From the NCBI GenBank assembly GCA_029168955.1, contig JAPDOI010000444.1:1-64000 (forward strand): 64,000 bases of DNA. Direction: 5' to 3'. This document shows, one piece after another, positions 9,580-21,900 of the stretch. The notes under the pieces are model-generated. The model saw nothing but the letters and a program-made list of their open reading frames with translations, was not told the origin of the DNA and did no database searches. This DNA is from Aplectana chamaeleonis. Lineage: Eukaryota > Nematoda > Chromadorea > Rhabditida > Cosmocercidae. Within the stretch, counting starts at the first letter, position 1. Each line of letters opens with the position of its first letter. Made by a program: the position numbers and the translations under genes.

Positions 9580-9927
9580 AAAATTTTTCAATAGACGTCG
9601 ATTTAGTGTGCTATCTTTTGTCTGTTACATCTGAAGCACCTTATATGGCGTCGAATCTGATTTCTCGTTATTTGCCATAAGGTGGCCGAAAACCATTGTT
9701 GACACTAAAACATGCATTTCATGTGTTGTCTCTCCACCATCGTAGTTATACGGATTGTATATGATCGACAAATGAAAGCAGTGGATAAAAATGTCATGGC
9801 GTCATGGGCGGCTAGTATGAATATTTCAATGCCAACGGCGTGACCAAGCGCGCGTAGGGTCACGCTTGTGTCCTCCTGGCGTTGAGCAGTACGAACAGCT
9901 TCTGAACCTACACATTTTCAGCAGTAT
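9580..9927 (+). promoter_or_regulatory. Upstream region of the chemoreceptor gene with trans-splice-like acceptor
   Basis: Only 348 bp separate the Penelope insertion from the receptor ATG. The pyrimidine-rich acceptor ACATTTTCAG ends at 9921, six bases before the ATG, and has no obvious upstream donor. That is how a spliced-leader acceptor looks in nematodes. No clear TATA box is seen. The promoter extent is inferred from position only. Confidence 0.45.
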
Positions 9928-12900
9928 ATGTCTCTTGAATGGACACAGTGGATATTTTTATTAGCTACCATATTCACAATTCCGCTTTATGTGTCAATCA
10001 TCATAATCACAGTCAGAGAATGGAGGAACGCCAGTTGCCAAAAGACCGTCAATCTGCTCATAATATCACAGGTAGAAAAAACAAGAGAACAGGTCGATAT
10101 GCACAGTTCCGTTTTACCACTAGTAAACGTGTGGTCAACGAAGTCTGCCACTACGGTAAGTACAATTAACGGCAACGGAAGAATTCAGCGGTGCGGATTC
10201 CTTTATTTTCTGATTGAAAAGACTGTAGCGTGTGTCTGTGGGGGACGGGGGGGGATATCAACGATTTGATCGCTTCCGGTGCTACTTTCTCCAAATCAAA
10301 AAAAAAAGAAATTGAACAATTGCCAGGACGGCCGCAACGCTGCATTCGTGCACGCTTGTGGACTGCGAATTTTTACTTCTACTACAGTTTCGGCGAAATG
10401 AAGTCTCAGAAACGTTGAGAGCCGGAAGCTTCCCCCACTCCACACACGTTTTGGCTACAGTATGCTTGGTTGGAATGCGCAACCTCATCACCACCCTTTT
10501 CTGTCGCCGCGGACTGTGAAGTTCACCCGCTTTGATTGCATGATAGACGAGCGGGAGTCTTGATCGTTCTCGCCCTACAAGCGATATCATAAAGATAGGA
10601 CACCCCCTGGATTCGTCGGTTTCGGGTTTATTGAGCAAGATAGATCTTTATCGTCAACACTACTGTGATCAGGATGCAAAATAACCCCCGTATACATCTT
10701 TTGGGTTAGATCGAATGTTTGTGCACTTTTTTAGAATAAATTTATGTTTTGAATCGCCTATCAAAAAGATAGGACACCCCTGGGCTAAATCGGAATTCTC
10801 GCACGACAAAATCGTGTGATCTTACATCTAAAGGTCGATTGACTTTCCTTATCCCCTTATCGCACCAAACACTCGATTTGATACACTTTCGACCAGGCTG
10901 ATCTGCTTTTAAAGTCGATCTTGCTCCATTTCTCAGTTATTTCCTGTTGGAGAGCAGAAATCGAGAGATATTGCCGGCGATTGGCTCAGACCCGACAAAC
11001 TGACATACCCCAGTGATTCTCCATTCTGCTGAAATCAGGACTACTCTGAGAGAATCTTTCGCGCTGGTACCGTGATGCTCCCGTGATCCGCGATAGTACC
11101 GTCTTCGTCTCCCCCAGTCCCGCGATCCGCGTTCGTTCCGCGATAGTTACCCAATTGACTCATTCGTTGGCATTCTCATTCTCGTACCGTGATGGTACCG
11201 CGATCGTTACCATGTTGGCCGCGCTAGTACCGTGGTGCACTCACGATCCGCGATGGTACCGTGATTGTTTTCCCCCGGTTCCGCGTTCTCATGATGTGCA
11301 GATTTGTAAAGCAGCACGGAATACGGCAAGGGCAATACCTTTTAGCTTGGTGCTGACCTTATATGCAACACTCGCTCGGGTGAAACATCGAGAGGGCATG
11401 GATGCGGTACGATCAGGGGTGGAGGCTGGCAGGATCTCGCGATCGTCCAGCGATAGTTCCGGGCTCGGTTCATCGAGGTTCCGCGATGTAACAACCCCGA
11501 ATTCATCAAGTTATAGACGCGATTTGCCCTCAGGTTGAAGCTGGTAGGATCTCGCGATTGCTCCATGATAGGCACAGGCTCGATTCCTCACGGCTCCGCT
11601 ATAGAGCATCGTGGGAGCATCGATAAACGATCGCGGTACGCTCTCGGTTTGAGACTGGCAGAATCTCGCGATCGTTCCGCGATAGCCCCATGCTAGTATC
11701 CTCTGGGCCCCTACTAGAAACCAAGGGAATACTATCTGTGAACGATCGCGGGGGAATCTCTAAGAGTATAGACTGGCCACCCTGGACCAGATAGTTATTG
11801 CGGAGCAAAGAAAGCGACCTTAGACTTGCTCACGTGAACACTCTGGTTGTGCTGCCTGAAACTGCAACTTTTTGGCCCCCAAAACTCGGGGAAATGAAAG
11901 TAGGTTTTACTCTCATAACCTCTGGCACTCTTATTGGAGATCATCCTACTGTTGGCGAACGCGAGGTGTAGACGTCCCTCAGGGCCAAATGTTCTGACGG
12001 ACTATGGGAAATCTAAATTAGCACTTCCGACGGCTAAAGTGGACAGCAACTTGGACTGTTTGTGTATAGGCCATGGTTTCTCACAAACTTTCAGATAAGT
12101 CTGACATTCGAAAATGCTACCTAGGGAATTCGAGGATAGGTGCTGTCCAATTTAGGCTTCAGAACTGCGAAGGTACATAGATCTCCCATAATCCGTCAGA
12201 GCATTTGCCTTTGAGGGACGTCTACATCTCGCATTCGTCAGTTGTCGGACAATCTCCAGCGAGTACGAGAGAACGTAAAAGTGACGTCTACCTTGAATTT
12301 CTCATGTTTTCAGGCGACACAGTTGCAATTTGTCGCAGGACAACCAGAAAGTTCACGTAAGCAGGCCTGAAGTCGGCTTCTTTGCTCGGCAAAAACTACC
12401 TTGTCCAGAGTGGCCACTCTGCAATCTTAATCTTAAGAAGATCGATAATCTCTGTAATCATTTACTTCGTCGGTTCTGAGTCAATAGTCGGCGATATTGT
12501 TCGATTTCTGCACTCCAAGAGGCAATAACCGAGAATTATAGCAATATCGACATACAAAGGCCGATCAGCTTGGTCAAAAATATACGAAATCGAGTATTTG
12601 TTGCACTTAAGGTGCGAGGAAAGCCAATCGGGTATTAGATTTGTGTTTACGCATTTTCATCGAACGAAAAATCCAACTTAACTCAGGCGTGTCGTGTCGT
12701 ATCTTTTTGATACGCGATTTAAAACATAACTTCATTCTAAAAAAAACACAAACATTCGATTTAATCCAAAAGAGGTATACGGGGGTTATTTTACATTCTG
12801 ATCACAGTGGTGGTAACCAGAAAGATCTATCTTGCTCCATAAACTCGAGACCGACAAATCCAGGGGGTGTCCTATCTTTATAATACGCACTGTATGTAAA

Positions 12901-15900
12901 TTGGGCTGCTGTTCTAGTCTAGTTTGTGTTTGTTGGCCAGTTTTTCTTGAGCTTTTGGTGTAGTTGTTATTGACGTTGATTTCTCGTCTGTATGGGAATT
13001 TCGATAAAATAGCTAGTTCACGAGTGATGGCTGCACCAGGTTGTCGCAAAGTGCATGCGACTCTCCCATATAAAGACGTAATTTTTTGTTCTCCCATGAA
13101 CTATATAAACTTTATTGCAAAAATTTCCTATTGTCTCCTCTTTTGATTTTCTGATGGTAAAGTACCTGCGCTGCGTGGAACTTCGCATACCTGTTAGTTG
13201 CTCCCATGAAGTAACTCATTGAGGGATGACTGGAATCTGCAGAGCAGGAAGTGAAGCAGTTCGCGAAGTTTCCATCCTAGTGTTTGAATATTTATTTTAA
13301 TGACCGCTAGAATGCTCGTAACTACTCGATACCTGACGAGATTTGCACCATATTATGGATCAACACAGCACTTTTGATTTGCTGATGCAAGGTGCTCTCG
13401 GTAGGTGTGGGGGAAAAAAGTAGCGGTTGCAGATCCGCGGCGAAAATAGCGAAATCAGTCTAGGGGACAACACCCCGCCTTGCGGGACACCGGCTTTCAA
13501 AGGGACCGAAGACGATAGATGTCCGTCGAACTTGACACGAATGGACCGGTTTTTGACAAAGCTATTAATCCATCTTCTAGACCGACTGGGCATTTCCGAT
13601 TCCAGTATGGATTTCGATAGAAGCGGGATACTGACGCTATCAAACGCAGCTGCTAGATCAATATCGACGCCGAGGCTTCTACCAGTCGGAGTCTTGCGAT
13701 TAAATCCAGCGGGTGGGAGGCAGCCTTATCCGGTGGCTTGCCTGGTTTGGCGATGCGAATGGTGACAGCTTGTTCCCAGCGCGCCGGAATAACACCAGAA
13801 CTGAATGACGAATGAAACAGATCAGAGAGCAGTTCATAATAGGGCTCAGGAGGGTGCTTGAGATGAACAGCCGATATCCAGTCAGGTCCCTCTGCACGAA
13901 AATTTTTCATCGACTTGCTGATCTTGTCAATGGCGGAAAGAGAAATAGCAGGGACATCCAGCCGATCGAGCTTCCTGATTGCTCGCATTGTTCGTCTGTT
14001 TTGCATATTTCAGGGCGATGATGCAGACGTAAAAAGTTTGCCGTGCAGACAAGCTGCCTTGTATCCGTGCTCAAATCTTCCAGACGGAAACTCGAGCATG
14101 TTGCGGTTCGTGCTCAGCTTTTTGCCAGAAATTCGTTTCAGTGTAGTACAAGCTTTTCTGCCACCCACGGCAATATCAGTCGACTCGGTGAGCTCTTTCC
14201 AGCGCTGCTGCTTGGTTTTATTTAGCAGCTCGGTGATGTTGTCTGACAGCTGTTGTACCGTAGGATCATTGGAGTCCGATCTTCGCTTGTCGTCTCTCAT
14301 CGTGATCAGATCAAGGATTTCGCTGGGCACGTTTCGGTGAAAAGTCCTCACACGTCCAGTGGGAATAGCTGCTCTGGAGGCACGTTCGATGGCTTTGACG
14401 ATAAACTTTTCCTTATCGTAGACTGTTCCGTTCCTCGGGTAGTCGGCCACCTGGCTGAGGCACACCTCTTTGAATAGGTCTCAGTTAGCCTTACGATAAT
14501 AAGAATAAGACTTACAACGAAAGCCAGAAAACGGAGTAAGCAAGCTATTAAGTGACAAACCCAACATGATCACTGGCCAGGGCCACATCGGTAGACCAGT
14601 TACAGGAAATAGCTAGCGAGGATGATGCAAAGGTGATATCGGGTGGGAAAGGCCTACCCAATGCTGGTAGACGAGAGGGAGAATCCTCATTGATAGGCAC
14701 AAGATCAAAATTATCAGCGGATGTTTCAATGAGCTCAGCTCTATTGTCAGGCTCTAGAGGAGAGAACCACGAAGGAGAATGAGCATAGAAATCACCAGCT
14801 TCTACAACAGAACTAGATGACAAGAACTAGATGATTATGAACAGCATGTAAGTTATTTGTGGGGTCAAACGCAGGGGGACAGGATGTGGATGCGGGTTTA
14901 TAGAAGTTGACAATATCAAGGGGGCCAATTTGTAATACAATATGAACACCAAGACATTCAACAACGTCATTAGTGGGTAGAGCAATTAGGTGAGAAGGGA
15001 TAGATGATTTTACAAATGTTGAAACACCACCTCCATGGGAAGTACGTGGAATATGATAGGATAAATAACCGGGGAGACGGGGGAGGGAGGAGAAAGATAT
15101 GCTTAGCTTGGTCCCCTGCAGGAGGACGACATCAGGTTGAGTGCAATCTACATACAGTGTGAGCCCAGCAATTTTGGCATACGGGCCATTGACATTAAGT
15201 TGATAAATGCAAAGATTATGCTAAGGAACCCTAGGAGGATTTACAGAGCAAGACATACAACAATAAGCAGGAGTGTAGTCATCATACCTGGACAATCCCG
15301 AACATTTGAGGTGCACCCAGCCAACCACCACATTGAATGCTTGCATGTTGAGCAGACAGCCCGCAGTGACAGCAGGGCTATCGTGGTGTCTTGCTGCACG
15401 GTCCCGGATTCCTCGCAATGCGAGCTCGTAGAAGTAGAATACAGAGGAGTGGAGCAGCTAGCCAGTTACACTCCCAATACGAAAAACCTCCACATGGAGT
15501 GATTGATGTCCGTTTGATGAGTCTCCATAACGTCGATCCCACAGATCCACCAGGCGTAGGTTGAACATCTTGGATCCTACGGCCTAGTTCGCACCCGTTT
15601 GTCAGAGATGGTGAACCTTGTCCTCCGATAAGATCGAAAAATACGATCTCTTCATTTTGCCTCCATATCAGCATGGCTTGCGCTCTCAGTGATCTCTAGA
15701 GTCAAAGTCAGAGAAAAGTTCTCACAATTAATGCGAGAGTAGACTACTACGCATTTATAATATCAAAATGGCTACCTAATCGAGGAAAAGACCATAAACC
15801 AATCATTCGAATTTCCACGATGATCTGGTAATTGTGGTTTTATGTAATCGAAGAACTCTACTCTCGCATCACTTACGAACACTCTATCCTTTACTTGGCC

Positions 15901-18900
15901 TCAGGAAACCTAGACAGCTCCAACCATCCTGATATGGAGGCTTGAAATGTGGTAGATCGGATTACTCGATCTTATAATTGGACAAAGTGTACTGGGTGTG
16001 CGGACTGGTCTAGTTAGTTCTCTGTAAAACAGGTCAGTGAAGTCGTGTAATCGCCTTCTCATCAGCATATGTCTGAACGCGGCTACAACATCGAATTGTC
16101 CTATGTCGTATTTGTAGTCGGCCTCTACTGTCTCCTGTGGCGGCATCGCGAACACCCCTCAGTTAGCTGCTAAATCAATGGAGTTGTCGGGAGTGACGCA
16201 TTGTGAGACGACTCATAGAACCGGCCTTTTATGTTGCTGAGGAAACCTCAGCGCTTACCCGCAGTTTTCGTCAAAGTTGATTTCTGAATCTTTACAGTCC
16301 CTCTGCACATTATGATGACTGAAGCGCTAAAGCCGCTCAATGATTATGTACAGTGGATTGGAAGATCGGCCAGGTGGCTGGTGTAGGTGGTGCACTGCCG
16401 TGCTCAACTGATCGTAACTACTTTCTGTCATACTACCATCTTTAGAATCTAAATACTGTCATTCTTGGAACGAGGCTCTGCAGAAAGCCGCAGAAGCAGC
16501 ACGATAATTTTGCTATGACCTCGTGGTCCCGGCACGATTGCCTACAGTTCCTGCACGATTTTGGTTCCATTGCGTGTCGCAGCTGCGGTTTTTTCAGCTG
16601 TAAACCGAAATTTACTTTACTTTGAAAAGTATGTGATGATTTGAAGAGCTGACACCATCCCATTTTCAGGGAATCGCTGACATTGGGTCGAGTATAAACT
16701 ACATTGTTTTTGTCTCTCTGCGATTTTCCGCGACATTCAATCAGCTCTTCTGGTTCCTGCAAGACTATTACGTGGGAACATGGTGTTTCCTACAGTACTA
16801 CATCTGCATTATATTGCGAACATTCGGAATACTTCTGATCACAGTTTATCGTTACTTCACAATGTGTAGGGTTGGATCCAGTGTGGAGCAGGTATGCAGC
16901 TAACAGGAATAGGAAGCCAAGGCCACTGTGAACTGAACGTAAACTGATTTAGTGGCTGAACTCAGGTTATCTATGGATTCTGCTGATAGTGCATTGGCTT
17001 TTTCCATTTGCCTACGTAGTGCCTATAATTGGTCGTGAGGTGATACCCTTCGATACCCAAGAATACCTCAATGTTAATGCACCTTCCTACATTGTTCAGG
17101 TGAGTTGCTGGGTTTTCAGGCACTATGATAGCTGTAGCTCACAAATCAGCCAGAACCTTCACCAGCCCACTCGTTTCAGCTAGCAAATATGATATCATTT
17201 ATATTCGTTTGTCCAGCATTTACAATCTGTCTGCTCTGCTATACAGTGATTCTGCGCTTTCTTTATCAACATCGAATGGACAAAGGCCTGTGAGTTGATG
17301 CTGTGATTTGCGAATTTTCGGGGGAATGTGAGATAGATAGCGATGTTACCCAGTTCACAGGTCGATTTACCGAGAACGACGAGTTGTTCTACAGATGGCG
17401 GGGGTGATTTTCGCCTTTGCTGCAGCCACAGTCTACAACATTCTGCAGTTCATTTTTGCTATGAATCAAGATGTGAGTACCTGGATTATTCGAGTGTGAC
17501 ATTTCCATTAGGGATTATTAGGCAACATTTCACCATACGTGAAAGAGTGGCTACAATGCGTTTCATAACTATTATATAAAGGCACCCTCACACTTGGCGA
17601 CTTACATATTTGCTTTTGTATACACTAGTCCACGACAGATTCCCCTTTATTATCTTCAGCACTTTTTTTCAAAATTTTTCTTTCTACACTGTTTCAAAAC
17701 TATAAAGGGGATAATACAACTGCGAATAGGTGATCCTTCATTGCAGATTAAAGTGTGGTCGAATCTCGCCCGTGAAATTCAGCGTTGAAGACAAGGTTAT
17801 ACATAGAGTTACAGAACTTCTATATAAGTCTAGGCTTGCTTCTCTTTCACAAGTGAAGAATCGCGCTTTTAAGCTCGTGAACAGTCCAGTTGTGCTTCTA
17901 ACCTGGATCAATCTCTTCAAATGACACACAATAGATACGTTCAATGGAATTGATGTTCAGAAGATGCTAGCTAGCCGAGAAGTTAAATAATATGACCCTG
18001 AAATTGAGCGAAACGAGAGAGGCCCACATGGACAGCAGGTATATAATCTACTCCCGACTTCGATGACGCCGCGAATATGAGTCGGCATGTTCTTTTTAGC
18101 TTTTCCGATACGATATCGTAGGCAACAAATCAGTTCAACGCAAGGGTTTTTAAGATCAAATCATAAAGCAAATTGGGTCCGCACTTATTTAATCACTAGT
18201 TTAGCCGGATTAGACATATTGGAGGCGTAAAAATGTGTCTGGTAAAGACCAGGTCGAGGGCAGGTTCACAGATGACGTCGTCACTAATTTTACTCCCAAG
18301 AACCTTTTAGGTAATGAACCCTTGAGCAGCTTTTTCAAGGCCTTTCGGAAGCGCAGACCTTCTTCTCATATCTCTGGCAATGTTTTCGACGTGTTTGATC
18401 CACCTTCAATTAGTCGCCCTGGATGAATCCGACTAGAAATTGACACGGACCTGCGCGAAGCTGATCGTGCTACTCGACAACTATCAGCATATCCGCCGTT
18501 ACGCTTTGATTTCAGCATTTTCGGTATTCCTTTAGTATTCTTAATCCTACTTGTAGCCTGAGAACATACAAGTGTGTCGATGCAATCGATGGAAAGCCTC
18601 AATTATGCTGCAGGTTCCAGAATGGAGTGTCTAGATTCTTGCGACATATCCACTTGATCTTGATTTTCGGTAGAGAGCACTAATCTACGGTAAACTGTAG
18701 TAAATAGGAATAGTACATGCTACAGCGAAGGATGGGCTCCGCGCGATGACCAGCCCGGCTTACTCTCTGGAAGATAGGCTGTATTTGGAAGCTTCAAAAG
18801 GGAGCTAGAATCACCTTTAGGCAATCGATTTGAGGGAGTATGTGCTGAGGGATAGAGACTGCAAAAAGAAAGAGTGGATGGAGACTGCATATCTTCGTCG

Positions 18901-21900
18901 CTGATCTTGGTTCGAATACATTCTCAGGCAACCGCCGCATTCAATGCATGTCGAATATGCATTCAACTCGAAGACAAGGTGGTTTCGAGCACAGTCAGGG
19001 AACGTGCTGCTAGGAGAGCACGTGCCCCTGTTGTGTTTCAAATTACAGCACGTGCCCCAGCAAATAAGCCACCCAATGCGTGCATGATACACATTCAACT
19101 CGATGAAAAAACGATCATCCAAAAAAGGAAAGTATACGATGCACTTCTGAGACGGAACTGAGGAGTCGGCAGCTTCGCCGGTTCAGTTACCCAAGTTTGC
19201 GATTTTTTACCTGCCCGGCCGCTGGAAGCCTCTTCCAATCGCTAACGGCCCCAGATGGTGCTCGGCGAGCTGGCCGCGTCGCAAGTCGGTGTGCCAGCCG
19301 CGTCGCGTCTGTGTGCTGTTACGATAGCACTGGACTACCTTGCAGCACGTACTTCTGCGATTGAATTTTGCGGCACATGCTCCTGCTATAAAATTTTGCA
19401 GCACGTGCTGCTGTTTGGAGCGCGTGCCCCTGTGATAAAGCCTTTCGATGGGTGTGGTCACTCGAGTTGTATGCATTTTCGACACGCATTGAATGCGGCG
19501 GTTTTCTGAGTTAATTCTGAATCGTTTTGGACGCTTCTCTAGCAAGAGCAGTACGACCCCATTTATGTCGCTATCTCCACCACTTCTTCGAGCGTATAGG
19601 CTATCATTAATTTTCCACGATCTCCAAATGCCCGCATTTCCCTTATTTCTATTTATCCTGGCAGATCGGATGTTTGGAACATTTAAACACAAAAAGTCTA
19701 TATTTTGGGGACCACCGCCCCTCACCACAGCGAGGCGGCTTCCAAAACCAGCCCGACCTCAAACGGCAGACAACGACGAGGACGACGTGAGGTTGCAAGG
19801 GCGCCAAGACCCCGACACAATTCGCCGTTGGCTGGCGCAAGTCTTATGCCAAGGAGCTCAGCAGATAACTTCTGCATCTGTACTCTCAACGTCCGATCAA
19901 AGGCTGGTGCGCAAAGGCTGGCCGACTTTGAAACATCCGTCGAGAAGCTGAAGTTTGACATAATTGGATTTTCCGAAACGAAACTCACTGGCAGAGGAAG
20001 AATCGATTTGCAAAGTGGATATTCTTTCTTTCACAGTGGAGGAACGGAAAGAACGAGCTCAGGTGTTGGATTCTACGTACACTCCTCACTCGGATCGCTC
20101 TGTAAGTGCTATTTCCATTCTTAGCGCATAATCGAACTAGTAGTGAAGGTGGAGCGAACAAAAACCTTGCGTATCATACAAGTCCACGCACCACACTCTG
20201 GATACGACGACGAAGAGTACGAAAACTTAATTGAGGATCTCATTCGCATTATCGACAGTCGAACTAGCGCTCATCTAGCAATTGTGGGAGACTTCAATGC
20301 GACACCAGGCACACGAGAACCAGGAGAGAAAGATATTGGGAATCATGCTGCGGAACTTCGCAACCCCCGAGGAAGTATATTAGCTGGATTTTGTGAAAAA
20401 AGAAGGCTGTTCTTAGCCAATTCATTCTCCCGAAAGAGAAGATCCACACGTTAGACTTGGAGAAATGCCGCTCTTGGACTTGAGAAGGAAATCGTCATGG
20501 CAAAGGTTCGAGATCTGCAAGCAGTAAAAGATGTTGGAATATCGACTTCTGTGCATGCCGGCAGTGACCACCGACTTCCTCGCTGTAAACTGAAATTTTG
20601 CCGAGCAGGAAAAACACCACACCCCTACCGTGGAACAAGAATAGTAGATAAAGCCCTTCTGAGAACTCGAATACAAGTATTGATGCTTCGGGGAAAGCGG
20701 CTCTTATCACGCTCTGTTATCATTAGGCATTCACCTTTAGCGCCGTCATCGGAGCTTAAAGCCCCTTTCACAGTCTGCCGGACGACGCCGTCCGGCACGT
20801 TAAAGTGAGCCGCAGTGCGAGGGAAGCTGCGGTGAACAACCGTCAGTTCCGACTCTTCTAAACAAAATGTAAGGCGAAAATAAACCGTTCTAACCCGTCA
20901 TAACTTGATCCGATGTCGTGTCAATTATTTCACCGCACTGAGACGTCGGTCGGCCGACACCGCAGTGCGGGGTGCACGGACGCCGCAGTCTTATCTTATA
21001 ACATGCCGGACGGCGTCGTCCGGCAGACTGTGAAAGACCCTTAAGCCCTTTTCATAGTTTGTCGGCCGACATCGCACGACTCGTTATCAAGTTCGATAAG
21101 TTAATATAGATAAGATGGATAGGGTATGCTGGATATTTATTACACATTCGATGACGACTCGTCCGACGTCGGTCGGGCAAGTGTGAAAGAGGCTTAATCC
21201 ACGCAAAGGGTGAATTTGCTGAGCGGTCGGATATCAGTCAGCGCAAAGAGTGAAAATAACGCCAGCGCTAACATGTTAATGCATATCAGTTGTTGAGCGG
21301 GTGGATATCACTCAGCGCAAAGGGTGAAATTATCGTTGTTGCTGGCATGTCAGAAATTTTTAAACAAGTGAAAACATCTCAGCGAAAACATGATAAAACG
21401 ATTGATCCCGTCTCGATGTGTTTACCATGAGCACAGCCGGTATAAAAGCCGCCTCATCTCACTGGAGTCCTCATTCGGCACTCTGATGCCGGCCCTGAAA
21501 GGTGGCTTCGGGTCACTCTCCGAAGGCCAGCATAATTTTGGCTGCTGGGAGGATACAGTGGGTAACTTCACGGCGGGGGGGGGGCGAGTTACGCCGCGAT
21601 CCGCTGAGGGTGGCTCGTCAACGCAGACCTCGGTGAAGATTACGCCCATGTTGCGGCCAAGGCGGGGCTTCTTGCGCTGTGGACCCTCAATTTCGTGAAA
21701 TTTTCAAGGTAAACTCACCCATTTTTCGAGGTTGATTCACCTCATTTTCGGGGTAAATTGGACCCTCCCTCGCTGCCAGTTCGCACCATTTTCACGGAAT
21801 ATTCACCTCATTCTCACCTATCCTAGCGGCGAATTCACCCATACAGTGGATTTAACGCGGCAAATTAAGACTTCATGCCGACTTGTACATGAGCATCAAG

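Noticed and set aside
9928..10269. Uninterrupted 113-codon frame from the chemoreceptor ATG
   Set aside because: Only 9928-10071 continues into the receptor. Beyond the GT at 10072 the translation loses all membrane-protein character and the spliced product matches the family in phase.
11083..11538. 151-codon frame in the GC-rich block
   Set aside because: The block is tandem repetitive DNA within a foldback arm; repeats at 115 bp (not a multiple of 3) shift the frame between copies.
17511..17564. Possible terminal exon after exon 5 (tttccattag acceptor, then GLLGNISPYVKEW and a stop)
   Set aside because: It would give a receptor without TM7. The exon at 29176-29325 joins in the same phase and supplies a typical TM7 with SPW and RDIRRKI. 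It could still be a minor alternative transcript.
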